From positions 43,310,698 to 43,374,697 of the forward strand of contig NC_091939.1 of assembly GCF_041260155.1 (NCBI RefSeq): 64,000 nt of DNA, written 5' to 3'. Source of the DNA: Ptychodera flava (Eukaryota; Hemichordata; Enteropneusta; Ptychoderidae). A model generated the notes under the pieces. That model was given only the letters and a program-made list of their open reading frames with translations, did no database searches and was not told where the DNA came from. Shown piece by piece: positions 45,680 to 57,994 of the stretch. How positions within the stretch are numbered: the first letter of the stretch is position 1; each line of letters opens with the position of its first letter. The translations under genes were made by a program, and so were the position numbers.

Positions 45680-48540
45680 TGCCATAAATGATTTCTTTTG
45701 TACGGGCCAATCTGTGATCATAATGTAACAAAAGTCTTCATTAAGGCTATTATGAATATCAGTATTTGTTTAATTTGTTCAGTTTCTCCTTGAAGATACC
45801 TGTTTTGGAGTAGGGTTAACTTGGACTGTTATGATGGTGAAAGCAACAGCTCTTGTAGGTTTTTATGAATTTAAAGTTTTTGCATACAGATTTAATGGAC
45901 AGAAATGTGCTGCTGATAGTCCAGCTCAACTACCAGTACAGTCTAAAATCTTTACTATTCAAATCAAAACAAAATAGGTTTTAGACATTCAAGGATACCA
46001 CATGTAAAGAGTGAACATTGATATGTAACATCATTAGTGAGGATTTCAATGCACGATGCATAAAGTAACCTTTGTCTGTAGTGTAGCATTGACTAAAATA
46101 CATGTCATCCAGGGTGCGATAGTTTCAGTGGAAAGGCACCTCTTGGCAACATATTCAATACGTTTAGGTCAACCACCTTCCATGACCTGTGACCCAGACT
46201 TAAGGCCAGCTGCTTGTGCGTTTGGTCTGCATTAATTGTCTGTTTGACAGCATTGTGTTTGTAACTTTTGTCAGTTTTTATTGTACCTGGAGTATAGGAT
46301 ACTCTGGGACATGTTACTTTGATAACTTCTCTTAATTTCAGTAGCCAATGTGATATCCACTACTCTTATTTGTGTATTTGATGACAGACTTTTCAGTAGT
46401 ATATGTCTGTCATTGGGGAGTGCAATTTAGCTTTACTTTGTCATACACTGATACTTTTTGTCAGCCAATTAACCTTGTCAGCAAATCTTCAAATTTACAT
46501 GAAAGCTTTGAATCTCTCATCAAACTTGTCCATCGTCCTTGAGTTATTAATACCCTTTAAGTTTATAAGTAATGATCTGTTCAGTTTGTAATGTGCCTGA
46601 CTGAATAGTTGGTTTTCAATAAATGGATATCATTGCTCATCTAAAGCTTATATCTATGAGATAACACAGATAGTGATGTCATACTAAGTTTCCGTATTGT
46701 GTTTACATTGGTATATAATTGCAGTGGTACACAGGTCATCAGCTACTGTATATTATTGCATTAATATACCAAAGTGTTTATGTGTCATTGAAAAATGATT
46801 TCTTCAATGCAATAAATATTGTATTAGCACATTATTATACTATCATTTGCATACATCATTGCTTCTGTACAATATATTATCAGCACATTATCATTCATTG
46901 TAATTGCAAAATTGCATACTGGTATATTGTGTGGTATTAAACAGCCCAATGATGCATGGATACATGTAGCTTTGATAGATTGAGAACGGAACCATTGGTA
47001 ATCTGATAAAGCTTAGGTACAAAATTCAGTAATCCAGTTATGGAATGTACACTGTATAACGTTTATGGGAGACCACTCAGACAAAATCTTGTACCCCTTA
47101 ATGTACCTTGAAATGGTGGTACAATTTGGAACTTTTTGGTCTTTGAGATGTGAATGTTCTCAATGTCATTTTTAGCTCACATTTGATATATGTATATATA
47201 CCAAAAAGTAGGTTGGTGACATCTTTCAAATATGCATTATTGTTATTGCTTACTTTATGGAGATGTTAGCAACATACATTGTACCTGCAATATTAGCTAG
47301 ACTTTCTATTGAACTGTGTTTCCACAAGATGACATTGTTAAAAAGACGAAAAATAATTATGTAATTTGAAATACTAAAGTATTTTCATGTCTTGATTATT
47401 TAATCTTGGAATCTTATCAACAATACAGCACAATGAAGCTGTTAAAATTCCTTTTAGATTTATTTCTCATAAAAGAAATTGATATTGTACTGGTAATATG
47501 TGGTGTATATATAGTGACTGTTCATAGAAGTTTTAGTACATGTTGAATTTGTCATGCAAAGCTTTACTTGTGTCTTCACAAAAATGAAAAAAAAAATCAA
47601 GTTAAATTCTCATGCAGAATTGGAAGGATTTTGGAAACCGGTATAGTTTTAAGATCAGCAGGATGGGATTTTTTTCAAGCATTGTATGTATTTATTCTTG
47701 CTCTTTTTATGTACAGAATACCAGGATGTGTGACCTTTAAGGTCACCATCAGTGTAACCAGGGTAATATTTTGTATGTTTGACCATTGTTGTTCTCAGGT
47801 GATTTGCATATGTAGAGTACATCATATTTGTGATCGTAGTGTAGCCAGACTGTTTCAGTCTTCAATGTTTGGTCTACACCAAAGTTTAGAGTGCAATGAT
47901 ATTGTGTTTAGTTAAGGAAATAACTGATGCAGATATATGAATTCTTGGAGTATTAACTTTAGTTTTTACTAGAATGTAATTTTCATCAAAGAGCCATTGT
48001 CATGGTTAGAAACTCCTGGCCTTATTGACTGTTATTTATGCTGAAGAAATCCTAGATGTGACAACAGTTGTTGGTATAATTCAAATTTAAAGAGCGATTT
48101 TGCACACTTTTATCAAATTTCTGGGTACACAGAATTAGGCACAAGTGAGCTCCTTAATTAAGATTAACTATACTGACTGCAAACTACTTTTTGATGTGTA
48201 ACATTTTAAGTTTGTTGTAAGCCAAGTCAAAACAATGTTCAGTTCTTTATGGAAATAATCATGGATGAAGATTTTGTTACTACTTGTAAAGAGTTAACAA
48301 GGCTAAATTGTGACAAGGAATTATCAATTTTCTAATGACCTTCATAATTGTTCAGTATCAACATTTTTTGTTATAATTACAGCAAAGCTACATATGAGGT
48401 GCTTCTTGACAAAGTGGATCTTTGTATGTTTTGCTCAGTTTAATTTAAATCTAAATCAATTTGTATATAAGCTACGGGATAAGCTACTGGGAATGTTTCA
48501 GTTTGTAATGTAATTAGTCTGTGTAATCTTGCAAAATATT
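45680..48540. other. no gene seen
   Basis: AT-rich intergenic DNA. Open frames (for example 47568-47915) are isolated and low in complexity, with no domain or splice partners. It may include extended 3' UTR of the upstream gene. Confidence 0.45.
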
Positions 48541-48546
48541 ATATAT

Positions 48547-48666
48547 TATTGCCTGAATACATGGCTTTATGTGCCCGAGAGCAGGTGACAATTTGCCGGA
48601 TGCAAGGATGACAGATTGTCTCCTGCTGCGAGGGCACATAAATCCATGTATTCAGGCAATAATATT
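48547..48666. repeat. foldback hairpin followed by T-rich tail
   Basis: TTATTGCCTGAATACATGG..TTTATGTGCCCGAGAGCAGGTGACAAT pairs with its near-complement ending TGTATTCAGGCAATAA. Each arm is about 48-52 bp and the loop about 19. TTTTTATTTTT repeats follow directly (48667-48705). There is no ORF. Confidence 0.85.
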
Positions 48667-49233
48667 TTTATTTTTTTTATTTTTATTTTTTATTTTTATT
48701 TTTATCTCTTCTTACTAAACGCTAAAAGATATTTAGTTACATGCAGGGCATTCTCAGTAGCAGTGTGTGCATGGATATTTTACATTTAGTGTTAAGAGTA
48801 CCTTGATGTCGAAATCGTCGAAGAGCTTCACTGGACCGGGTAACTATGGAAACCGGTCAGTGCATCGTTCATACGGCATGCTAACTCCTTGGATGTTCCT
48901 ATTCAAATCAATCCATTGATTGTTGCACTTACATCGAGGCATGTAATAAACTGGTTAGGATCACGGTATTATCATTTGCTTAAGGAATGTCCCATTCAGT
49001 AAAAAATGTTGACTTTAAAAACATTCATGAATATCTTGTAGGAGTTTTCATAATCTTGTACTCTCAATGTTTGTTTTATTCCTGTATACTGAACTGGGTA
49101 ATTTTTATAATGCGTCTGTCAGTACTGTAGATGATATCTTCTTAGATTTTAGGTAGTATCAGCTTGTGCTGATTGAATCTATGCACTTTGTATTTTGTCT
49201 ACTGCGATTTTTCTTCCATTGAAACAGAATTAA

Positions 49234-50917
49234 GGGGAGAACCATTTGATGTGTGGGGGGGGGGGTATGGAGGAAGAGGGTATGGGAGCAACTTTTTTTT
49301 TCCTGTCAGAGTGACAGCAATTTTTTTTTTCTACTGTCAGACCTGCATCATTTTTTTTTTCAAATGGAGTAGCAGTGCAATTTTTTTTTATTGGTCATCA
49401 AGTTTGTAATGTGTTGCATATAAGGAGCCGTCATTATTGACGGCCTGAAACTCCGAAATTTCGAGTGACCCGCCCCCCTTCACCAACCATGATGAATTTA
49501 AGTAACCTCCCTCTCTAACTCTGAAATTTTGACCATTCCCCACTTAGAAAAGTTAAATACCAATACATGTAATTACAGCAACAGTAAAGACCTTTCAAAT
49601 CTTGATGTACCCTGCTAGACTATCATCAGTTATCTCATGATGGTTCAAAAAAGGTGAACACATCAAAATGAAATTCAAAGTCACAATAAAATAAAAATAT
49701 AAAAGATCACGCAGTATCTAACCATATAGTATATTGTTTAATTTGGATGGATATTATGACAGGGTTTTCACTAGGATATCTGACGGGGCAGAATTTGAAA
49801 GTACAGGGGGAGAACATGAGAGAGGCTTAGGGGGAAGTGTCACAGGGGCTTTCCCCTATCTTACATGGAATTTTTTAAGATATTGATGTGTGCAATGGTG
49901 CAGTCTGGTGCAATCTGAGAGTTTTTTAATTTGTTTACTAAGTGAAACTTTTAGAATACCCCAAGGGGGGAGAGCAACGAGAGGGGGGTTCCCCCTCTCG
50001 TATTGGAAATTTTGAGAAATTGATGTGTTTAATGGTGCAATCTGAGAGGAGTTTCAGTTTATTTTGCACTCGGTAAAACTGTTTGAAAATGACATTGAAC
50101 ACTGATATTTTTTACATTTTTTGCATGATCAGTTTTTGAGTCACAATATTCAACAACCAAACAATGACAATACAATTTGTGAAAAACAGTTCTGTTTGCC
50201 AGAGACTGAAGACAAATGAATATACAGGAATGGAAAATCTGTGACCTTCTTGTGTCATTTCTCCAGCTGCCAGCTTCTAATGAAAAGCCTGAATATGGTA
50301 TGTTTGCGATCCGGTGTTTGTGGTCAGAAAAACAAGGCTCACACACATTGTATTTCATCATATTTCTTGTTCCTCAATTTTTCATTGTCAAGGTACATCT
50401 TTCTAACAAATTCATATTGAGAAAATAATATTGGTTTTAACACTAGTTTATTGACTCCTGTCTTGTGTTTTAAATTTTCACAATTTACAGAAGTCAAATA
50501 GTCCCCTTTAGATAGTGCCTATGCTATTGAGATATGGCAACAGAAATCCTGAAATATGATTTCTTGGGTCAGAAAATGGAAGGAAAACATTGAGTGTACT
50601 GAGGTGTAAAGTAGACCCATGTAGTGCATGCTTATATCATAAGTGCTGGGAAAAGAAACATAAGAATTGCTTGTGGTAAAACATTTGCGCCGCCTATGGC
50701 GGCGCGCCGGCAAAGAATACATGAGAATAAGGTTTCCAAATTTGCTTATTTCTGGTGCATTGTGACAATTTTTTTTTTCTCTTCTGTCTGTTATGACAAT
50801 TTTTTTTTCTCAGGCCATGACAGGATCAATTTTTTTTTCTTCTCTCTCACCTGGTGACAAATTTTTTTTCTCAAAATCCTCCATACCCCCCCCCCCCAGA
50901 AATCAAATGGTTCTCCC
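49234..50917. mobile_element. GGGGAGAACC-ended transposon, TAA target duplication
   Basis: The left end is GGGGAGAACCATTTGATGTG followed by a run of G and GTATGGAGG. The right end is the inverted copy (CCTCCATACC, a run of C, then ATCAAATGGTTCTCCC). It is flanked by TAA at 49231-49233 and 50918-50920. Inside each end are four poly-T tracts spaced 28-32 bp (left at about 49293, 49321, 49351, 49381; right at about 50769, 50800, 50830, 50862). An imperfect direct repeat occupies about 49850-50060. There is no transposase, so it is non-autonomous. A 3-bp TWA duplication would suit PIF/Harbinger; this is an inference. Confidence 0.75.
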
Positions 50918-50920
50918 TAA

Positions 50921-51827
50921 GCTTGTTACTAAAGTCACAAAGCTCAATGAGGTTAGTCTACCGGTATACAGCCGCCATGCTGTTTTGTTTACATTGAGGA
51001 TCACATTGATGATCAATCCCAAAAAGTTCAGACACACCAAAATTGATGACATAGATGTGGGTTGTCGTGAATGAGAACAACCAGAGTATAAATTCCAGTA
51101 TTTTCTGTTCAGAGACACAAACGTGGCTTTAGCATATGATAGTACGATAATATTGTGCATGCTTGAATCAGCAGCACAATGTTGACATTTCACAAATTGA
51201 ACATTAGAGATTGTTCCATGATGGTCACCATACCGGTACACCAAGAGTTTCAGTAACTGTATGAGTTGTGCACAACACAGTGGGGTCCTTAAATGCATCA
51301 TAATGAACTTTGACCATACAGGCCACCAATTCATCTACTGTGTATTTTCACTTTACTTTGGTGTATCATGAATGCACAATACTCATTGTATTTGCAGCAT
51401 ACTTTGCACAATTTTGTTGTTATGTTTAATACTGTGGAATAAATTAGCTGGTTTATACCTACGACAATTGTGCATGGAGCTGCATGTGTATGTTTATCTC
51501 TCAGAATGGATTCCTGTGAACCCAATGAAATCCTTGAGAGGAGTAGGTAGAATGTATAAAAAGTGTTTCCTATTTATTTCCTATGTCAATAACTGTGAGG
51601 CAGAATTGTATATGTTTGTGATATTTTCACAGAAACAACCAAAGATCTCCAAGCCAATAATAAGTTGTTTTCTTAAACATTACTGTTTGATAAATTACCA
51701 AATATTACTTACCGTTACATTAATCCCATGTAATAAAATATCATAGGGGGACAGCTTTACTTTAGTATGGTAGATTGTATCACTTAAATTTTGATGTACC
51801 AGGCTGCATGGTATTGTGTGTGTGTTT

Positions 51828-51860
<33 letters not shown>

Positions 51861-53269
51861 ATTGCAATAGTTGTCGACCATTACATACTTTGCCTTTACA
51901 TATTTGATGGAAAATGTGTTCAAATGCACTTGACATTATGATTATTACAAGCTAAAGGCCCCCATAAGCCAAACGTTGTATATGTACACTCACTCTGGCC
52001 TGCCTCGTCGACTTCCCCCCCCCCACCGGTATTTGTGAACACAGCCTAACAGCATGAATATCTGTGACACAATGTTTGTAGTGTGTTCGAATGTTCAACA
52101 ATTGTTTGCGGGCGTTGTTGTTTTCCCCACAAAAGAGAGGAGTAATTATGAGTGAATATTACTCATAAAATCAGATTGTATTTTATCAGGCTTGTGCGTC
52201 CTTTCTGTTCTGCAATACTAAAAAAGTCACTATAATACACAGACAAACATTTAATAATATACACAATATACACTATGACAAGGGAAAACAAACATAACAT
52301 TAATGACACTAGGCGTGTATTGAATTCATGTGTTTTTTTCCTTGGTCCTCGCTAAAAGATTTTGGTATTTTTGTCCCCCCCCAAAAAAAATAATTTTTCT
52401 TGGGGGAAATGGATGGTCCCCCCTGAAAATCTTCCGGGTCCCCTGGATGTAATTCAGAACACTCCCTAAGGATAACCAAAAAACAGTATTTGAATATCAT
52501 GATAGAGCGCACCCTCTGAGAAAATATTTGCCTACTCATTTTACACGTACCAGAGTGTAATTATAGCCCTGCAATTATGTACCTTATATGTTAAAGGATG
52601 AGCGAAATGATATGATAGCAGTGTATTAAATATTGAAATATTTCTTTAATCTTAGCTTACACCGTAAGTATAAGGGAGTCTCCCTCGGATGGTTAAATTG
52701 TGCTAAGGGACTGAATATAAATTACGTACCGGGAGGTTAAGTGTTTTTCAAAATGACGATGTATAGAAAAAAGTGATCCTTTAAAAGTGCTTGCATAAAA
52801 ATGATGACCCTCCCTAATTTTCATGCACAAAAAACAGTGCCCTTCCCTGTTATTATGTCACAGTCGATATCAATAATATCTCAATTGACGAATTATTTCT
52901 CATTTGCCCCAGCTTCAAAGAAGACTTTTCAGTGTTGTAAATAATCACTTTTATGCAATGTTTCATCTGATGAATAAGAGATCACACGTCACGAGAATTA
53001 TTCTATCAACTACCCCAAGTACAATTGGCTATCTCAGTTTGAAGGGACATTGGCTGTAATGTTTACCACCATTGACATTCGGCTGTAATTGCATAGAGAG
53101 TACTATTATTGTCGAGAAACTTATTACTAGGCAGATACTGTGTATTCTTGTCCCTCCCTTTTATATAAATTGTCATTTTATGCACCACTCAGATGCCTCA
53201 GAGCCACGTCTTTATTTCAAGTTCCACGTTGCAGGTCGAATCTTAGAAAATATGCTTTTATCATTTTAG
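50921..53269. other. no gene seen
   Basis: Intergenic DNA. The 143-codon minus-strand frame at 50903-51334 starts inside the transposon end and shows no domain. A C/A-rich patch lies at 52374-52390. No splice-supported exons were found. Confidence 0.45.
51815..51858 (+). repeat. (TG)n microsatellite
   Basis: TG repeats with one TTTGG interruption. Confidence 0.95.
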
Positions 53270-53530
53270 GTCTATTACACTATGTAATGACATTTCTGTG
53301 GATATCTTTACCTAGTACTGCTTTTAAGACGTTTGCGTCCAAATATTTGTATCCTTTATAGCGGCCATCCTCTGTATTCATTCTGTACATATTGTATTTT
53401 CAATGTTTACTATTTGTTGATATTGTACTGTTAGCCTTTTTGTTTGTTTGTATTTATTTTCTCTGGGTCTATTATTGGGCCTTTGGGTCTGTTGATCCGT
53501 CAAATAAATAAATAATAAATAAATAAAAAA
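53270..53530 (+). mobile_element. possible 3' end of a LINE-type retrotransposon
   Basis: A T-rich stretch with GTTTGTTTGTATTTATTTTC is followed by TGATCCGTCAAATAAATAAA and a (AATA)n/A-rich tail. This arrangement is typical of the 3' ends of some truncated non-LTR retrotransposons. No reverse-transcriptase reading is visible, so this is a weak call. Confidence 0.3.
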
Positions 53531-54529
53531 AATGGTTTTCTCATAACCAACATATACAACAGTTTCGATGAAATTCAAAACTTGCAAATTTCATGTATCC
53601 GCGTGCACTTCTTTAATACCTCCCACTTCCAGTAGAATACATGTATCAGTTATCAAACATCGTACTCTACCTCTAATTTTAATCAGATTGGACACCACAC
53701 CAGATCCAAACACAACATGGCCACCACGCTTGCTGATACTATAAGTGATGTGTCAACGTCACTGTTTGGTTCAATCTGATTGACTGTTTCGAGGTGTCCA
53801 TTATTTACGTCAGGGGGGACTCCGAATAGACCGCACCTTAACTAAAATAGAAATTAGGATATTGGATCGACTTTGCAGTTTACTTTTCACCATGGCATAT
53901 GGCCATGCAGACATCGATAAATCGAAATGCGATTTGACAAAAGACCTTTTGGAAAGTTAAAAGGAAAATAAATAGGTATTAGTTAAACAGAATTTTGAGC
54001 ATTCCAAACATGGCGCATTAATTAGGTGCGTTCGCGCGAAACAAATGAGCAGTCAGAAAACCAGCAGTGAGCATAGCGATGATCAGATAAAAGCTATCCT
54101 AATTAATGTCGTCTTTTAATGGCGATAATTCTCGTAAGATCTGCACAAGACGATATTACAAATGCTGTATGAGCAATTCCAAAAGTTATTGACAAGGCAA
54201 TCTGAAAGACTGCACATTGCTGATGTGTTATATTGTGCACTGGGCATACGATTTATTATGTAATTCAATAAAATACCCATCGCAATGCCATCAGTCAGTG
54301 AACTGAGAAGTCTTGCTTGGTTCAAGTCAGCGGATTACTAAAAAAAATTGTAATAGTTTTTCTTGAGTCTCCCCTATTTCATTCAAACCTATTTGGAATT
54401 TAGCAGCCAAGGCCTCAGGCCAGGTTTTTCTTGCGATTTAATTGAACGCGTTACCCTTGAGTCTGCGCAGTAGTGAGTTAGTTTCTGCCGGATTGATTCC
54501 GAGAGAAACTTTCCTGTACAGCATTCACC

Positions 54530-54673
54530 CACAGGTTATCGTAAAGTTGCTTGGATAGTCGTTCCGAGACGGGCGGCCGCAGGTCGCCGTTTACTTGGTA
54601 AAAAAGAGTAAACGGCGACCTGCGGCCGCCCGCCTCGGAACGACTATCCAAGCAACTTTACGATAACCTGTGC
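54530..54673. repeat. near-perfect 144-bp foldback hairpin
   Basis: CACAGGTTATCGTAAAGTTG.. to the complementary ..CAACTTTACGATAACCTGTG; arms of about 65 bp differ at one or two positions, with a loop of about 14 bases. The TTGCTTGGATAGTCG phrase links it to the hairpin at 16232-16391. The stem is GC-rich near the loop (GGGCGGCCGCAGGTCGCCGT). Confidence 0.9.
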
Positions 54674-54794
54674 GTTCACCCTACTCAGGCGTTTTACATG
54701 AAAACAGAACACAAATCATCGCGTTCACCTCATGAAGGCGCGACTTTGCACAATTTCGGATATTTACCATCTAGTATCAAAGTTTGACATATCG

Positions 54795-55474
54795 ACGATT
54801 TCGAGACTCTAATGTCGATACTAGACGATACGAGAACGATTTGCCTTGTGCCACGGCCTTGTGCCAGGTCTGTGAAATCGCCGATATTTACCGGATATTT
54901 ATCGGCGATTTGGGAACTCTAATATCGATGCTAGACGATACCAGAATAAATTGCTTTGTGCCATGGTACGCCGGGTCTGTAAAATCACCGATATTTACCG
55001 GCGATTTCAGGACTCTAATATATCGATACTAGACGATACTAGAACGACCTGCCTGGTGCTACGGCGCGCCAGGTCTGTCACATCGCCGATATTTACCGGA
55101 TATTTATCGGCGATTTGGGGACTCTAATATCGATACTAGACGATACCAGAATAAATTGCTTTCTGCTATGGTACGCCGAGTCTGGAAATCGCCGATATTT
55201 ACCGGCGATTTCGGGACTGTAATATATCGATACTAGACGATTCTGGTATCGGGACAAGAATGACTTGCCTTGTGCCTCGGCACGCCAGGTCTGTGAAATC
55301 GCCGATATTTACCCGATATTTTTATGTATACCTCAATTCTCCCCAAGGATTGACACTAACTTCGATACTAGACCATACTAGGTTGTGTGAAATCGCGGGT
55401 AAATATCCGATATATATCGGAAATTTCACCACCTTACAGGTCTGGTCAAACCCGACTTCCAAGGACTGACTTAA
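54795..55474 (+). repeat. satellite-like array, cluster 2 with higher-order order
   Basis: Units begin GGGACTCTAATATCGATACT (or close) near 54799, 54915, 55013, 55120 and 55217, giving spacings of 116, 98, 107 and 97. Longer units contain CGATATTTACCGGATATTTATCGGCG and shorter ones only CGATATTTACCGGCG, in alternation, so pairs repeat. After about 55340 the second unit type follows (CGCGGGTAAATATCCGATAT, CACCACCTTACAGGTCTGG). The array is interrupted at 55475 by a transposon and resumes at 57187. Confidence 0.85.
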
Positions 55475-55743
55475 AGGTCTGGTGAAATGCCCACGTTGCA
55501 AAATCACAAAATACAGTTGATGGTCTATAAAACAGTTGCATTCATTTCTTTTTTCGTTTAGCGCGCGTGATTATGAAATATGGCAAAAGAAAAATGCAAT
55601 GTGGGCGTGTCCCCCGAGCCTCTCCAGTCGACTTTTTTCGGCTTTCCGAAGTTTGCCCGACGTCGTATCTCATAACGGGAAGTGAAGTATTTCACACCTC
55701 CATAAGCTCCCCACGGGGGGTAACTTCTAGGGTTTCCGCTTAC

Positions 55744-55926
55744 ATGATCAGGACAGTGTCCTCCTTCACTTTGGATAGACGTTGTTCTTTTGGTGGCTGT
55801 GACAGCGGCAAGAACATGAACGGCTCAACTGTAAACTTTTTCAAGTTCCCGTCAAGTGTGGAGTGTTTGAACCATAATGTGCTTGTCTCGGCTGGTTCGT
55901 ACGATCGGCCACGGTCCCTCGGCTGA
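55744..55926 (+). pseudogene. THAP-type zinc-finger N-terminal fragment
   Basis: The frame is open from 55567, with a Met at 55744. The readable motif is RRCSFGGCDSGKNMNGSTVN followed by FFKFPSS: a Cys pair (C-x4-C), spacer and the Phe-Pro step that begin THAP fingers. The second Cys/His pair expected 35-53 residues after the first is missing; a C-x2-H (CLNH) occurs far too soon. Either an intron starts after the FP motif (for example at AAGTGTGG) or the copy is truncated. It lies inside the TTAA-flanked element. Confidence 0.4.
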
Positions 55927-55949
55927 GCCTGCCTCGCTACTCGCTACAC

Positions 55950-56470
55950 AGAAGTTGGGACCGCAATGCAAGTCAACTGCATGAACACCAACACTGAACG
56001 TTGTGACTGCCATTAAAATGCACTAGTCTACAACACGGAACGTCGTGACCGCAATGCAAATCGACAGTAAAAAACGTAAATGGGACCGTGATTAAAATGC
56101 ACTAGTACAACTACGACACGGAAGGTTGGAACCACGATGCAAATCAGCTGCATGAACAGCAACACTGAACGTTGAGACTACCATTAAAAACGAACAACAA
56201 CACGGAACGTAGAGATCGCGATACAAATCATGGAGGTAGAGTCCTCCATGATACAAATCGACAGCAACACGGAACGCGTCGTTGGGACGGCAATTACTGA
56301 GGCTAAATTGAAGAACAACGGGGAATACCGGACCACGAGGAACGCGATGCAACTCGACCACAACATGGAATGTTTAAGACCGTGATTAAAATGCACAACA
56401 CAGAACATCTAGACCGCAATCAGTGTAAATCAACTATAACACCGAACCTTGTTGCCTCGATTAAAATGCG
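55950..56470 (+). repeat. diverged tandem repeats inside the TTAA element
   Basis: Recurring phrases AACAC(G/T)GAACGT.G.GAC, C(G/C)..TTAAAATGCAC and GCAATGCAAATC(A/G) appear at irregular 40-80 bp steps. A 22-bp interrupted palindrome, CATGGAGG..CCTCCATG, lies near 56228-56251. It is non-coding. Confidence 0.6.
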
Positions 56471-57186
56471 TATGTCTGCTATGTATAGCAAAAGTTTCAA
56501 TTCTCGCGAGCGAGCGTTCCTATGCCCGCTGTACACTGGACAAAATGACGTCAAATTTATCACAAGGGCTCGATTGCGTGTGTATAAGTTTCAATTCTCG
56601 CGGAGAGCCATTTATGCATGCTGTACACTAGACTAGATGACGTCAAATCTCTCGCGAGACTTGGCTCGATTGCAAATACGTACGACGCGACGGAAAGAAC
56701 GCAATATACGGAAGTAGACACAGTTTTTGCGAATCGCCGAGAGAGAAGCGCAGATTAAACAAAAGACTAAAAAACCCACGTTTTTTCTTTATTTACCATA
56801 TTTTTAAACAAAAATCAGTTTCGCCACTGTGGCGAATTAGGATCGATTTTTTTTCGCCACTTCGGATTTCGATTCGCATTGGCGAACGTGGCGAATGGGC
56901 GCAGCGCGAAGCCTGTTTTGTTAGCGGATACCGGCAGAGATAAGGCGGCGTTGGACCGCTATTCGATGTAAATGAACACACCTGTGACGTCACAGACGGC
57001 CAACCTTGACTCCCGCTGAGGGCGTGACCTGAGTGTCGCAAAATGACCCCATGAAAGCCGCGCATAGAAATATCAAAAAAATTAACACTTGCGCGTACTT
57101 TTAGGTTGCAATTTTGTTGCGAGTGTAATGGTATTGACCTCCTGGAAGATATTCTGTCACACGACCGGGACCATTTCACCAGACCT

Positions 57187-57353
57187 TTAAATGTCGATAG
57201 ATGGATACGAGCGTTCTGTCAAATCGCGGGTAATATCCGATATATATCGGAAATTTCACCACCTTTACAGGTCTAGTCAAACCCGACTTTCAAGGACTTA
57301 CTCTAAGTCGATGCTATATGATAGTTTTCGTCAAATCACGGGTAAATATCCGA

Positions 57354-57452
<99 letters not shown>

Positions 57453-57510
57453 CGGAGATTTCACACGTCACATGTAGGTCTGGTCAAACCCGACTTCTGT
57501 GGACTGACTC
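57187..57510 (+). repeat. satellite array, continuation after the insertion
   Basis: Second-type units (CGCGGGTAATATCCGATATA..CACCACC..CAGGTCTAGTCAAACCCGAC) resume directly at the right TTAA. The next unit is split by the (AT)n run at 57358-57448 and ends near 57505. Confidence 0.8.
57358..57448 (+). repeat. (AT)n microsatellite inside a satellite unit
   Basis: About 90 bases of AT lie exactly where other units have the short CCGATATATATCGG palindrome. The run is therefore probably an expansion of that palindrome's centre. The YIYIYI frames are artefacts. Confidence 0.9.
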
Positions 57511-57994
57511 TAAGGCCGCATTTAAAAAAATGGTGAAGGGTGGGGCGAATTCGAACATTTTTGGGGTAGTAGAGGGGGGGGGACTTGAAAGTTTTGCTCT
57601 GCCTTGGGGGGGGGGGGCTAAAACAATATTATGCCTCAACATTTTGTCGTCGTCCAATGGTTTCAAATGTTAGTAATAATTAAACAAAATCTAGAACCGT
57701 TTTGCCGCATTTTATGTCTTTAATCTCGAAAAAATCTAAATATGTACGAATGCCATTGAATTTTCGTAAAACAAGTCGGCCTTTTAAGGGGGCAGGAGCT
57801 ACAACTGTTGGTAATTTTTCAATATTTCTATGCAATGTATCAAACACAGTTTCTTGGTGTCTCTCTACAGCATGCTGAAAAATACAATATTCAGTTTGTC
57901 AACAAAGCCCGTTTGTCTAAATATTGGTGATAATTGAATGACACAAATGTATGGAAAGCCGTAGCTGTCTTAAGTAAAGAAAATGATTATGTGA

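Larger units (their letters stand above)
55475..57186 (+). mobile_element. TTAA-flanked transposon with THAP-like motif (Kolobok-like)
   Basis: TTAA at 55471-55474 and 57187-57190 brackets inverted ends AGGTCTGGTGAAATG. The flanking sequence, when rejoined, restores one unit of the second satellite type (compare 57288-57310), which demonstrates insertion. Inside are a THAP-like ORF, diverged tandem repeats (55950-56470), a tandem pair of about 95 bp (56480-56660) and a TTCGCCAC/GTGGCGAA-rich patch (56815-56900). TTAA duplications and THAP-bearing proteins are both reported for Kolobok elements; piggyBac also uses TTAA but lacks THAP. No DDE domain is visible, so it is presumably non-autonomous. 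Confidence 0.75.

Noticed and set aside
50903..51334. 143-codon minus-strand frame
   Set aside because: It overlaps a transposon end, has no recognisable motif and no start context.
55567..55926. A complete THAP zinc finger
   Set aside because: The second Cys/His pair is missing at the required distance; the nearby C-x2-H is only about 20 residues away. Kept only as a THAP-like fragment.
57191..57673. 160-codon frame with a YIYIYI core
   Set aside because: It is created by the (AT)n microsatellite and adjoining satellite units.
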